DNA from: Photobacterium sp. CCB-ST2H9
Lineage (GTDB): Bacteria > Pseudomonadota > Gammaproteobacteria > Enterobacterales > Vibrionaceae
Assembly: GCF_023151555.2 (NCBI RefSeq)
Contig: NZ_CP100425.1
Location: 1,984,001-2,048,000 of the forward strand
Reading direction: 5' to 3'
Length of the DNA stretch: 64,000 bases
Part shown: positions 20,136-29,385 of the stretch, one piece after another
How the letters are laid out: each line of letters begins with the position of its first letter
Numbering within the stretch: the stretch's first letter is position 1
Position numbers and translations under genes: made by a program
Notes under the pieces: generated by a model
Told to the model about the DNA's origin: nothing
Databases searched by the model: none
Seen by the model: only the letters and a program-made list of their open reading frames with translations

Positions 20136-21839
20136 ATGACGAAAATCGTAATTATTGGCGGCGTCGCAGGCGGCGCTTCCGCAGCTGCCCGTGCAAGACG
20201 TTTAAGCGAAGATGCGCAAATCATCATGTTTGAGCGTGGCCCCTATATCTCATTCGCCAACTGCGGCCTGCCCTATCATATCGGCGGAGACATACCTGAG
20301 CGCAGCAAGCTGTTGTTACAAACACCAGAAAGCTTCAACAGCCGCTTCAATGTCGATGTGCGTGTGATGAGCGAAGTCATCGCGATCAACACATCCGGCA
20401 AATCCGTCACAGTCAGAAATGGTGTCTCGGGCGAAACCTATGAAGAGCCTTATGACCACCTGATCCTCAGCCCGGGGGCCGCTCCCATCATTCCGGACAT
20501 CCCGGGACTGCCAAACCCGCTGACACACTCCCTGCGGAATATCCCGGATATGGATCACATCATCCACACCATTGAAATGAACAAGGCTGAACACGCAACG
20601 GTCGTCGGTGGCGGGTTTATCGGCCTGGAAATGATGGAAGCACTGCATCAGCGTGGCATCAAAACCACACTACTGGAATTAGCCGATCAGGTGATGACAC
20701 CGACCGACCCTGAAATGGCCGGATTTGTGCATCAGGAAATTCGTGAAAAAGGTGTGGATCTCCGGCTGGGCACCGCGCTGACTGCCGTTGAATATAACGG
20801 CCGGGAGCCTGTCGCCAGTGTCGATGCGGGTGAAGATGACAGCGACCAGCACCTGCTTGGACACTTACAGCTCACGCTCAGTACCGGTGAGACCTTGCAG
20901 ACTGACTTGCTGATCATGGCCGTCGGTGTCCGCCCGGAAACCACTCTGGCCAGCGCGGCAGGAGTGACACTTGGCCCGCGGGGCGGTATTCAGGTCGATG
21001 ATCAGATGCGGACCAGCGATCCGGCCATTTTTGCCGTGGGTGATGCCATTGAGACGCTTGATTTTGTGACGGGTGAACCGATGCTGGTTCCGCTTGCCGG
21101 GCCTGCGAACCGTCAGGGACGCATGGTTGCCGATGTCATCTTCGGCAAAGAAGAGCACTACCAGAACACTCAGGGCACAGCCATTTGTAAGGTTTTCGAT
21201 CTGGCCATTGCATCCACCGGCATGAATGAAAAACGCCTGAAGCATGCAAATATTCCCTATGAAAAGGTATATGTGCACACTGCCAGCCACGCCGGTTACT
21301 ATCCGGGGGCGGAAGCGGTTTCCCTGAAACTGATTTATGCCCCGGACAGCGGAAAAATTCTGGGGGCTCAGGCTGTCGGCAAAGACGGAATTGATAAGCG
21401 CATCGATGTTCTGGCGGTGGCACAGCGTGCCGGAATGACCGTGGAACAACTGCAGCATGTCGAACTGTGTTATGCGCCACCCTACGGCTCAGCGAAAGAT
21501 GTGATTAATCAGGCTGCCTTTGTTGCCTGCAACATCCGAAGCGGTGACATCACTCCCATGCATTATCACGAGCTGGGTGAAATCAGTGAACACCAGATTC
21601 TGCTCGATGTGCGTAATCCGGGAGAACTGGACGCTCAGGGAGCAATTCCGGGTGCCGTCAATATTCCGGTCGACAGCCTGCGTGAGCGTATGAATGAACT
21701 GCCGAAGGACAAAGAAATTCTGGTTTACTGTCAGGTTGGACTGCGCGGCAACGTCGCTTGCCGTCAGCTGAATCACCGGGGATACACAACAAAAAACCTG
21801 GTTGGCGGATACAGAACCTATCGCATCGCGCAACAATAA
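20136..21839 (+). CDS. CoA-disulfide/persulfide reductase with C-terminal rhodanese domain
   Basis: 567 residues. Residues 1-450 form a pyridine-nucleotide disulfide reductase with FAD and NAD(P)H loops (IIGGVAGGASAAARARRL; VVGGGFIGLEMMEAL) and the single catalytic cysteine in SFANCGLPYH (Cys43), characteristic of CoA-disulfide reductases. Residues about 470-567 are a rhodanese domain with VYCQVGLRGN. This fusion matches Npsr/CoADR-RHD enzymes that reduce CoA persulfides or polysulfide using NADH. It completes the plus-strand arm of the locus. Confidence 0.9.
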   Translation: MTKIVIIGGVAGGASAAARARRLSEDAQIIMFERGPYISFANCGLPYHIGGDIPERSKLLLQTPESFNSRFNVDVRVMSEVIAINTSGKSVTVRNGVSGETYEEPYDHLILSPGAAPIIPDIPGLPNPLTHSLRNIPDMDHIIHTIEMNKAEHATVVGGGFIGLEMMEALHQRGIKTTLLELADQVMTPTDPEMAGFVHQEIREKGVDLRLGTALTAVEYNGREPVASVDAGEDDSDQHLLGHLQLTLSTGETLQTDLLIMAVGVRPETTLASAAGVTLGPRGGIQVDDQMRTSDPAIFAVGDAIETLDFVTGEPMLVPLAGPANRQGRMVADVIFGKEEHYQNTQGTAICKVFDLAIASTGMNEKRLKHANIPYEKVYVHTASHAGYYPGAEAVSLKLIYAPDSGKILGAQAVGKDGIDKRIDVLAVAQRAGMTVEQLQHVELCYAPPYGSAKDVINQAAFVACNIRSGDITPMHYHELGEISEHQILLDVRNPGELDAQGAIPGAVNIPVDSLRERMNELPKDKEILVYCQVGLRGNVACRQLNHRGYTTKNLVGGYRTYRIAQQ

Positions 21840-21857
21840 TGCATCAGACAGCATTCT

Positions 21858-21882
21858 GAATCAGGGGGATTCGTTCCCCTGA
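21858..21882. terminator. hairpin between convergent reductase and SgrR-like genes
   Basis: AATCAGGGG and CCCCTGATT form a 9-bp stem with a 7-base loop, 19 bases after the reductase stop. No T tract follows, so it is a weak terminator at best. Confidence 0.45.
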
Positions 21883-21952
21883 TTGGAGCGTGTTGATTGT
21901 CCCCGTCGCAGACTAAGATCGCCGCGGTCGCTTACTTTGGTGACTCGCCTGC

Positions 21953-23611
21953 CTACTCGCCGTCAATCCAGAGTTTGTGAAAATCACTGTAGCCGGTTTT
22001 CGTCACCTGAATTCCCCTGACCTGACAGACGTTCAGGATTTCTTCTTTGCCGAAGAAAAGCGGCAGATACTGGCGTGACGCCAGCAAGTCCTGCTCAATT
22101 TTCACGAACGCGTCAGCAGGTGATTGCAGCGACACCGCCTCATCCACCAGCCGCTGATGCTGACGCCAGGATTCAGGTTCAGCATACAAAAAGCGTAAAC
22201 CTGAAGAAGCCAGCATCCACTCATACACCCCATATTCATGAGGAAGCTCCATTACTTCTTCCAGAAACAGTACATCAGCCCGGTCTTTCATCAGAGACGG
22301 ATTGCTGATATCTGTCAGCTCAATCACTTCCAGCTCCAGCCCGGTCTCTCTGATCACACCGTGCAGCCATTGTGCCAGCTGCGCTAAATGGGGAATCGTC
22401 CAGCGGGGTTCGGTCAGAATCAGTTTTCCTTCCAGCTTGAGGTCTGCAGGCGGTGCTGAATCTGATGGCGCTGAAAATGACAGTCCGGAGACGACATTAC
22501 CACCATCAACAACATTTCTTTTCGCAGCAATATAATCAATGAGCTGCTCCAGATCTTCAGCAAGAATCTCTGCATCTTTGCGAAAGCGTGCCGTCAGATA
22601 AGAAAAGGACTGTAGCGTATAGGTTTCTTTGATCCCATCATCCTGACTTTGCTGCCCCAAGTATTCGCTGAGCTCTCCTCCCTGATGACTGAGTGTAATC
22701 CGGTCAAGCAGTGCAGATTGGCGGAAGTAAGCCGGGTGTATATTCAGCACCAGCTTGTCGTCGTCCCAGGCTTCGATACAGAATGGTCCTGTTCCAACAA
22801 ACGCCTGACGACCATCGCCATAATGCCTGACATCCGGGGTCACGATCGACGCATGAGGCACCGCGAGTGCATGAAGAAAGAGCGGGTTTTGTGCTTTCAG
22901 CCGAATACGCAGACTGTGGGCAGATAACTGGCTGATTGATACAATCTGGCTGAACAGATAACTCACGGGTCCGCTTTTAATCACCAGGCGTTCAAGGCTG
23001 GCAATCACATCCTCAACCGTCAGGAATTCACCGTCATGGCGTCTGATATTTCTGCGGATCCACAGCGTCACGTCGTTGTCTTCAGTCTCCCAGGCGTGAG
23101 CAATCCCCGGCAGCAGTCTGCCCTGCTGATCCTGAATCAGTAAGGTGTCATACACACTTTTGATGACTTGCAGTTCAGCAATCCGGTAGGTTTTTGCCGG
23201 ATCAATCGTATCAACCCAGGGATAACGTGTAATGAGCAGCTGGTTATTGGCTTCATTCCAGGCGTTCTGTTTCTCGGTCACCTGGGATAACGCCCGCACG
23301 GCTGTAGCGCCATAGAGCGACAATAACTTAGACACAGAGCCAAAGTGACCACTCGCAATTTCCGGTTGCAGAACGCTGCAAATCGCCTCCTGCAACGACA
23401 CTTTCATCATGAGTGTACTTGCTTTGCTTCTTCCGACAGAAGGGAACCAGTCGATCCAGCCGGCTTCGCACAGCTTGCTCATGATGGTCGACGTATTGCG
23501 TCTTGACGTGGACAGCACGGCCTCTAATTCTTCAACGACAACAGAATAGACCGTTCGATATTGATATTTGGAAAGGAGTTGGTTCAACCTTCTGAGATTC
23601 GCTTCACTCAC
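21953..23611 (-). CDS. SgrR-like transcriptional regulator with solute-binding domain
   Basis: 552 residues. The first 110 form a winged HTH of the SgrR_N type (NTSTIMSKLCEAGWIDWFPSVGR), followed by an extracellular solute-binding protein family 5 domain without signal peptide (YRIAELQ..., RRHDGEFLTVEDVIASLERL). This architecture is that of SgrR, which in E. coli activates sgrS under glucose-phosphate stress. No adjacent sgrS-like RNA or sugar efflux gene is seen, so the role here may differ. Vibrionaceae carry several paralogs of this family. Confidence 0.82.
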   Translation of the reverse strand: MSEANLRRLNQLLSKYQYRTVYSVVVEELEAVLSTSRRNTSTIMSKLCEAGWIDWFPSVGRSKASTLMMKVSLQEAICSVLQPEIASGHFGSVSKLLSLYGATAVRALSQVTEKQNAWNEANNQLLITRYPWVDTIDPAKTYRIAELQVIKSVYDTLLIQDQQGRLLPGIAHAWETEDNDVTLWIRRNIRRHDGEFLTVEDVIASLERLVIKSGPVSYLFSQIVSISQLSAHSLRIRLKAQNPLFLHALAVPHASIVTPDVRHYGDGRQAFVGTGPFCIEAWDDDKLVLNIHPAYFRQSALLDRITLSHQGGELSEYLGQQSQDDGIKETYTLQSFSYLTARFRKDAEILAEDLEQLIDYIAAKRNVVDGGNVVSGLSFSAPSDSAPPADLKLEGKLILTEPRWTIPHLAQLAQWLHGVIRETGLELEVIELTDISNPSLMKDRADVLFLEEVMELPHEYGVYEWMLASSGLRFLYAEPESWRQHQRLVDEAVSLQSPADAFVKIEQDLLASRQYLPLFFGKEEILNVCQVRGIQVTKTGYSDFHKLWIDGE

Positions 23612-23659
23612 AACATTCTCAGCCAGAGATACTCAAGGGGAATGCATCATAAAGCAAAA

Positions 23660-23682
23660 AGCCCCCAATGGGTATGGGGGCT
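23660..23682 (-). terminator. terminator of the outer-membrane protein gene
   Basis: AGCCCCC, a 9-base loop and GGGGGCT. On the minus strand the stem is followed by TTTTTGC. It lies 12 bases beyond the stop codon. Confidence 0.8.
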
Positions 23683-23694
23683 CTTAACCGATGA

Positions 23695-24306
23695 TCAGAA
23701 ATGGTAGCTTAAGCCCAAAGACAATTGCTGAAACTCAGGCTCAACTGACAGTGATGCACCGGCAACATTCAGCACCTCCAGTTCCGGCTTCAGATAATCC
23801 CAGTTCGCACTGACTTTCAGATGCTCATTGAAAGCATATTCAGCACCCAGACCAAACATCAGTGTCGTGTCACTGGTGGAAACTGTTGTGTAGCCAGAAT
23901 AACCATACACGCTGTTTGATGCCGTAAAATCGGCACTGAAGTGCGCAAGGCCTGCTTTTGCAAACACTGCAAACTGCTTGGTCAGCGGCAGCGACAGTTT
24001 CGGCTGAACCGCGAAATAGGTCATGCGGTCAACGGTGAGGGTTTCCTCTTCAAGCGCGTCAATACCACCAACCGTCACTTCTACCCCAATATACGAATTG
24101 AAGTTATAACCGGCGAACAAGCTGCCACTCACCATGCTTTCATCTGCATCGTACGACTGAGAGCCCGACATTCCGAGAATATTGCCGCTGATATCAACGC
24201 TGTTGATTTTCGTCTGACCGAGACTTGCACCGATATAAGTTTCTGCCTGTGCAGAAAAAGAAGACACGCAAACTGCAAACACTGCGAAAGGAATAATTTT
24301 TTTCAT
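23695..24306 (-). CDS. outer-membrane beta-barrel protein (OmpA/OmpW-like porin family)
   Basis: 203 residues. A signal peptide is clear (MKKIIPFAVFAVCVSSFSAQA, cut before ETYIG), followed by alternating amphipathic strands such as TYIGASLGQTKI, SLFAGYNFNSYIGVEVTVGG and LMFGLGAEYAF, and the C-terminal phenylalanine (LGLSYHF) recognised by the BAM complex. It fits an eight-stranded barrel of the OMP_b-brl family. No function beyond an outer-membrane location can be given. Confidence 0.87.
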   Translation of the reverse strand: MKKIIPFAVFAVCVSSFSAQAETYIGASLGQTKINSVDISGNILGMSGSQSYDADESMVSGSLFAGYNFNSYIGVEVTVGGIDALEEETLTVDRMTYFAVQPKLSLPLTKQFAVFAKAGLAHFSADFTASNSVYGYSGYTTVSTSDTTLMFGLGAEYAFNEHLKVSANWDYLKPELEVLNVAGASLSVEPEFQQLSLGLSYHF

Positions 24307-24723
24307 TTTTCATTGCCCTGTTTATTTTGATGTCTATCCACTGCGCTTCCATGGGCAATTCAATGACAAAGCTCCGTTTGCTGAATAGGGGCGCAATCAT
24401 GCAGAAAATGAACAGGGGAAAACAGGAAAAGATACGGCGTTTTTTTTCTCGTTTTTGTCAGTATCCTTTTCATAATGAAACAAAAGGTTGCGGAAATTTT
24501 TTCTGCCTGAGGATCACTTCCTCTTGAAACCAGATCAAAAAAGCTTACTCAATCGCTTGATATTCAATCCGGTTAATTTATGTTGTTCTCTTACTCTCAA
24601 AATCCCGAGCCATACGTTTCTTTGTGAGGCTCACAGCGCTTCCGCCGGGATGTACCGCCATGATTCTGCATTTGGCTGAGTTCATTTCCAGGCAATTGAA
24701 ACTTTTACAATTATGATGGATTT
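24307..24723. other. intergenic region between the barrel gene and the lipid operon
   Basis: About 415 bases holding the two divergent promoters. No conserved RNA or strong repeat was recognised. Confidence 0.4.
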
Positions 24724-25431
24724 ATGAATCTCAAAAATCAGCCTGAATCCGAAGCGAACCGTCGTCCGTTAGCGGTCCGGGACGTCGCACTGACCAAACG
24801 TATTGCGGTGTGGTTAAGCCGTAAAAACATCACGCCGAATCAAATTTCACTCATGAGTATTGGTTTTGCCGTGATCGGGTTCGCCGCCCTGCTCTGGTAT
24901 CAGGACGCATCCAACGCTGTGCTTTTACTGCTGGCGGCTGCCTGTATTCAGCTTCGTCTGCTGTGCAATCTGTTCGATGGCATGGTCGCTGTTGAAGGCG
25001 GCAAAAAAACACCCGCCGGAGAACTGTTTAATGATGTACCGGACCGCATTGCCGATCCGCTGTTTATCATTGCAGCCGGATTCGCAACCCATTCAGATTT
25101 CGGGATGACGCTGGCCTGGAGCAGCGCTCTGATTGCAGTACTGACCGCCTACGTCCGTGTCTTAGGTGTCAGCATGGGTTGCCCGGCCGATTTCCGTGGC
25201 CCGATGGCCAAACAACACCGGATGGCACTGCTCACGGGCAGTTTCATTCTGCTGTTTATCAGCCGTATCTTTGACTGGCTGCCGGATATCCTTGGCTATA
25301 CGCTCGATGCCGCACTGGCGGTGATGCTCATCGGCACCGTGATCACCACCTGGCGCCGTCTGGCAGGCATCTATCACTTTAAAGCCAGTGAGCACCGCGC
25401 TGAAATGACCGGAGACACGCATCATGACTAG
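24724..25431 (+). CDS. CDP-alcohol phosphatidyltransferase family protein (YnbA-like)
   Basis: 235 residues with six membrane helices. The catalytic motif region reads NLFDGMVAVEGGKKTPAG then GELFNDVPDRIAD. Compared with the canonical Dx2DGx2AR...Gx3Dx3D, the first Asp and the third Asp are Asn and AR is AV; similar Asn changes occur in E. coli YnbA. It would transfer an alcohol to a CDP-activated lipid, or be a non-canonical member. The stop overlaps the start of the next gene, and the order transferase-CdsA-acyltransferase matches ynbABC. Confidence 0.82.
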   Translation: MNLKNQPESEANRRPLAVRDVALTKRIAVWLSRKNITPNQISLMSIGFAVIGFAALLWYQDASNAVLLLLAAACIQLRLLCNLFDGMVAVEGGKKTPAGELFNDVPDRIADPLFIIAAGFATHSDFGMTLAWSSALIAVLTAYVRVLGVSMGCPADFRGPMAKQHRMALLTGSFILLFISRIFDWLPDILGYTLDAALAVMLIGTVITTWRRLAGIYHFKASEHRAEMTGDTHHD

Positions 25432-26356
25432 TATTCCTCCGCATTCGCTGCATCTGATGATCGCCATTCTTGGCGTGCTGGTCCTGGGCACGCTGGTGTA
25501 TTTATGGAAATCCCGCGCCCATCCGGACCGGGATTATCTGGAACTCAAACTCCGTATCCGATCCTGGTGGTGGATGATTGGCATCGTCTTCGTGGTGCTC
25601 TATCTGCCCCTCACCTACACCCTGTTTTTTGTCGGTTTTCTCAGCTTCATGGCACTGAAAGAGTTTCTCTCAATCGTGCCGACCCGAATGACCGACCGCC
25701 GGGTGATTTTCTGGGCATATTTGTCGATACCGTTTCAGTACTACTGGCTGTCCATTGGCTGGTACGGCATGTTCATTATTTTTATTCCGGTCTATGTCTT
25801 CCTGTACCTGCCGATGATGATGGTCCTCATCGGAGATACCAAAGGCTTTATCCGCTCGGCTGGGATCATTCACTGGGCGATGATGCTGACCGTATTCTGT
25901 ATCAGCCACATGGCTTATCTGCTGGTCCTGCCGAGTAAAAATCCGGATGCCGGTTCAATGGGGATGCTGCTGTTCCTGCTGGTCTTTACGCAGTTCAACG
26001 ATGTTTGTCAGTATGTCTGGGGGAAATCCTTCGGCAAACACAAAATTGTGCCCAAAGTCAGCCCGAACAAAACCTGGGAAGGTTTTCTCGGCGGCAGCGC
26101 TACCGTGATTCTGGCTTCTTACTTTGTTGCACCATATCTGACTCCCCTGACTTCGTTCCAGGGACTGGTGGCCGGGATGATCATTGCGCTCAGCGGATTT
26201 ATCGGTGATCTGGTGATTTCTTCTGTAAAACGAGATCTGCAAATCAAAGACACCAGCCAGTTCATTCCGGGACACGGCGGCATTCTGGATCGCATCGACA
26301 GCCTGATGTTCACAGCACCGCTGTTCTTCCATTACATCTACTATCTCTATTACTGA
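25424..26356 (+). CDS. phosphatidate cytidylyltransferase-like protein (YnbB/CdsA family)
   Basis: 310 residues, about eight hydrophobic helices. The C-terminal region has the CdsA signature (SSVKRDLQIKD, PGHGGILDRIDSLMFTAP) preceded by KVSPNKTWEGFLGG. CdsA makes CDP-diacylglycerol from phosphatidate and CTP. This is probably a paralog, since the housekeeping cdsA normally sits in the rpsB-tsf-frr-bamA region. Its ATG overlaps the previous stop, implying coupling. Confidence 0.9.
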   Translation: MTSIPPHSLHLMIAILGVLVLGTLVYLWKSRAHPDRDYLELKLRIRSWWWMIGIVFVVLYLPLTYTLFFVGFLSFMALKEFLSIVPTRMTDRRVIFWAYLSIPFQYYWLSIGWYGMFIIFIPVYVFLYLPMMMVLIGDTKGFIRSAGIIHWAMMLTVFCISHMAYLLVLPSKNPDAGSMGMLLFLLVFTQFNDVCQYVWGKSFGKHKIVPKVSPNKTWEGFLGGSATVILASYFVAPYLTPLTSFQGLVAGMIIALSGFIGDLVISSVKRDLQIKDTSQFIPGHGGILDRIDSLMFTAPLFFHYIYYLYY

Positions 26357-26363
26357 GGAAGCT

Positions 26364-27026
26364 ATGGCTCACTTACTCAAGGTGTTGTTCGTTTTTTTCA
26401 TTGTAAAGCCCCTTGTGTTTGTGGGCTTAGGGCTGAATATCATTCAACGGCAGAACCTGCCGGCAGACGGTCCGGTTGTTGTCGCAGCCAACCATAACAG
26501 CCATCTGGACACACTGGTTCTGCTGGCCCTGTTCCCGATTTCAATCATCCACAAAGTCCGCCCGGTTGCCGCGGCGGACTATTTTCTGGCAAACAAGTTG
26601 GTAGCCTGGCTGTCACTGAATGTCATTGGCATTATCCCGCTGCGCCGCTCTCCCTCCCCCAGCCAGCGTGAAGCGGTTTTACAGGAATGCCATCAGGCAC
26701 TGGAACGCGGTGAAATTCTGATCATCTTCCCCGAAGGCAGCCGGGGCGAACCGGAAATCATGAGCGGACTGAAGAAAGGCATCTACCATCTGGTGAAAGA
26801 CCATGAGCATTGCCCGGTCACACCTGTGGTCATGCGTGGACTGGGCCGCTCCCTGCCCAGAGGCACCGCAATGTTCGTGCCCTTCAATTGTGATGTCGTG
26901 ATTGGCGAACCCATCGCACATTTCCAGGATGCCGACGACTTTGTCAGCACGATGCAGAATCAATATCAGGCCCTGGCGAAACATTGCATCACACAAACTG
27001 GCGAAGATCATGAGAATGCGGAATAA
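26364..27026 (+). CDS. 1-acyl-glycerol-3-phosphate acyltransferase-like protein (PlsC family)
   Basis: 220 residues. The catalytic HX4D motif is NHNSHLDTL, followed by GIIPLRR and FPEGSRGEPE, the glycerol-phosphate-binding blocks of PlsC. An N-terminal membrane helix anchors it. It would acylate lysophosphatidate or another lysolipid. It follows the CdsA-like gene by 7 bases; the three genes together look like a dedicated accessory phospholipid pathway rather than the housekeeping set. Confidence 0.9.
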   Translation: MAHLLKVLFVFFIVKPLVFVGLGLNIIQRQNLPADGPVVVAANHNSHLDTLVLLALFPISIIHKVRPVAAADYFLANKLVAWLSLNVIGIIPLRRSPSPSQREAVLQECHQALERGEILIIFPEGSRGEPEIMSGLKKGIYHLVKDHEHCPVTPVVMRGLGRSLPRGTAMFVPFNCDVVIGEPIAHFQDADDFVSTMQNQYQALAKHCITQTGEDHENAE

Positions 27027-27105
27027 ACCACGCAACAGACTGGCAGGCTCTGATTGCTTTTTGAACTAAATTCGGGAAAAATCTGGCGCCTGCCCCTGTC
27101 AGAAT

Positions 27106-27131
27106 CAGAACACCAAACGGTTTGTGTTCTG
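27106..27131 (+). terminator. hairpin upstream of the DUF4344 gene
   Basis: CAGAACACCAAA pairs with TTTGTGTTCTG apart from one base, around a CGG loop. It lies 80 bases after the PlsC-like stop and 33 bases before the next start. There is no T run, so it may act on mRNA stability or translation of the downstream gene rather than as a terminator. Confidence 0.4.
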
Positions 27132-27164
27132 GGATAACTTCTCCGATATCAATAAGGAAAAAGC

Positions 27165-27929
27165 GTGAAACTCCCCGTTGCCGCAGTACTGGCCTGCTTA
27201 TGTACCACGCAAGTGATTGCAAAAGAAAACATTCATATCGAACTGCAGCCACCGCAAACACGAGATGAAAAACAAGCGGCAAGTGAAATCAAGACCAGTC
27301 ATGTGAACCAGACGCTGACCGAACTTTCCGATCACTTTTTTCCATTCGAAAAAACATTGAATATTGTCTACGGCAAAGATGAAGGGCCTTTATACAACCC
27401 GGAAAATCATACGATTTATATTCCCTATGATTTTTATACAGAGTCCCGCAGCTATTTTTCTGAAAATAAGTACGAGAAGAAATACGGAAAATCTGCACAA
27501 GAAGGTGCACTGGATACACTGTTGCATACCCTGCTGCATGAAGTGGGACATGCCTATATTGAGGACAAGCAGATCCCGGTACTGGGTAAAGAAGAGGACG
27601 CCGTCGATAATTTTGCGACAATCATTTTGCTGAACTATGTCGATGACGGTGATGAAATTGCTATCAGCGCCGCAGACATGTTCGCATTCGAGTCGGCGGA
27701 TCGCCCCGATTACTATGATTTTGGTGAGTATATTGATGAGCATAGTTTTGACTTACAGCGTTATTTCTCAACACTTTGCTTAGTCTATGGCAGCAACCCG
27801 GAAAAATTTCAGTATTTACTGGACGAAGTCGAAAAGGATTACCTGAAAGACCGGAAAGAATTCTGCGTCGAAAATTTTGAGGTTGTGAACGATAACTGGC
27901 ATCGCTATTTACCGTCAGACGAGCAGTAG
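27165..27929 (+). CDS. DUF4344-type zinc metallopeptidase, secreted
   Basis: 254 residues. It begins with GTG; AAGGAAAAAGC lies directly upstream and the start gives a clean signal peptide (MKLPVAAVLACLCTTQVIA). The zinc motif HEVGHAYIED (HEXXH) is followed by EEDAVDNFATIILL, where DAVDNFAT supplies the further conserved acidic residues of DUF4344. Expected location is periplasm or outside. Substrate unknown. It is on the same strand as the lipid operon, 138 bases downstream, so it may be separate. Confidence 0.85.
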   Translation: MKLPVAAVLACLCTTQVIAKENIHIELQPPQTRDEKQAASEIKTSHVNQTLTELSDHFFPFEKTLNIVYGKDEGPLYNPENHTIYIPYDFYTESRSYFSENKYEKKYGKSAQEGALDTLLHTLLHEVGHAYIEDKQIPVLGKEEDAVDNFATIILLNYVDDGDEIAISAADMFAFESADRPDYYDFGEYIDEHSFDLQRYFSTLCLVYGSNPEKFQYLLDEVEKDYLKDRKEFCVENFEVVNDNWHRYLPSDEQ

Positions 27930-27964
27930 TCTGCCAATCATTGTCTCCGAGTGAACAACAGCAT

Positions 27965-28003
27965 GTGACCCTGTCTCTTCCTTCCGGGCAAAGACGTGGT
28001 CAC
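27965..28003. terminator. hairpin between convergent DUF4344 and GNAT genes
   Basis: GTGACC and GGTCAC flank an inner GTCTCTT/AAGAC pairing, giving an interrupted stem between convergent genes. No T run is seen next to it. Confidence 0.35.
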
Positions 28004-28033
28004 CTGCTGGAAAAACATAAAATAGTTCATTGA

Positions 28034-28585
28034 CTAACTTTCAAAAGAGACACACGAGTCACGTTGTTCCCATTCACTTCGAAGCACACCATACTTCACA
28101 GAATCATAATATTCCCCCTGGAAGTAACGCACTTTACGCAGTCTCGCTTCTTGCTGAAACCCAAGCTTTTCAGCACAAGCCATCATCCGGGGATTTCCGG
28201 ACCAGGTTGTCAGGCCGACCCGTTCAATTTCAAGCGCTGAAAACAAATGGCTGATCCATTGAGGTAAAGCCAGAGCAGCCAATCCTTTTCCCCAGTCGTC
28301 AGATTGATAAATGATCACACCCATTTCCAGCCAGCGCGTCGATTCACATTCCCAATAATAACTGACAGAACCGACAGGCCTACCACTCATTGTAATTAAC
28401 TGCATGGTCTTTCCCTCGTACATACGTGAAAAGGTACTTTGGGCAAATTCAGTGAAAGATGGCGTGGTATAAGGAAAATATGGCCCGTTAAACTGTGTCC
28501 AAGCTTCATCTGAAGTCACTAAATGATACAGCTCATCCAATTCACTGAGTCTTGCCGGTCGAATCGTCACTTCGTTCTGTGTCAT
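28034..28585 (-). CDS. GNAT family N-acetyltransferase (RimJ/RimL type)
   Basis: 183 residues. The start TQNEVTIRPARLSELDELYHL is the usual GNAT first strand and helix. The acetyl-CoA loop is DDWGKGLAALALPQWI, and the end has GNPRMMACAEKLGFQQEARLRK, typical of ribosomal-protein-alanine acetyltransferase relatives. Substrate not predictable. First of a long series of minus-strand accessory genes. Confidence 0.85.
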   Translation of the reverse strand: MTQNEVTIRPARLSELDELYHLVTSDEAWTQFNGPYFPYTTPSFTEFAQSTFSRMYEGKTMQLITMSGRPVGSVSYYWECESTRWLEMGVIIYQSDDWGKGLAALALPQWISHLFSALEIERVGLTTWSGNPRMMACAEKLGFQQEARLRKVRYFQGEYYDSVKYGVLRSEWEQRDSCVSFES

Positions 28586-28661
28586 TTCACGTCCTGTTTC
28601 ATCAAATTAAGCTGATATTGCAGATGTCACAAATATTACCAGCGCTTTTTCGCCGCAGTAT

Positions 28662-29243
28662 TCAATCCTGACAGCGGCATGGCGAAGCACAAACTTTGTT
28701 CATTGCATGGCCTTTGCTCAGCGTCTCAGCAATAGCAGTACTACTGATGTACCAGCCACCAGAGAATTCACAGCAATAGAAAATACTCCGTCCTTGGGCT
28801 TTATCTGAAACATACTGCGCCAAAGTAAGCGCTTTCACGGGATTGGAAGGAATACCATCACCACGGAGATAAATATTCGCCAACTAAAATTTAGCGAACA
28901 GTGCGTCACTATTTTGATTAAAGTACCCCGGTTTCCCCATGGCCCCAACTTGCAAGCTGTTCACCCACTCTCCTTCAGACTCCTGAGCCGCAACTTTTTC
29001 ATACCGCTGAATCGCAACCGGTATATCTTTCTCTACACCTGAACCCAGTTCATAAGCAACTTCCATACGAAGTTGTGCCCAGGGTTCACCGCGTTCTGCT
29101 GCCAGTTTTAACACTTCAAACACTGTCTCGTAATCATACTTTTCCCAAGCGACATCCACAGTACGCTCACCCGGGTTGGGATTTGAACCGGCACAGGCAG
29201 TCGGGCCAAGTATTGCAGTCAGCATGCAGATAATTTTCATCAA
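28662..29243 (-). pseudogene. Sel1-repeat-like lipoprotein split by an in-frame amber codon
   Basis: The upstream part (28884-29243, 119 residues) starts with a signal peptide ending in TACAG and has Sel1-like helices (AAERGEPWAQLRMEVAYELGSG). A TAG at 28884-28886 interrupts it. Directly after it, in the same frame, LANIYLRGDGIPSNPVKALTLAQYV continues the Sel1 pattern (AxxYxxGxGxxxDxxKA) to 28662. A single base change explains the break, so this was one gene of about 193 codons. Sel1 proteins are helical adaptors. It could be a recent pseudogene, or a sequencing error. Confidence 0.75.
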
Positions 29244-29385
29244 TGTCCTTATTGATGGAAAAAGTAACTGAAAGAAATGGACGTTCGTTTCCTTATCGGC
29301 TCAACGTGATTCACGAAAGCACGCCAGGAATTCAAATGCAGCGGAAATCGCCCCTGAAGCATCCGCTGCATGTCAAACCGATGGC

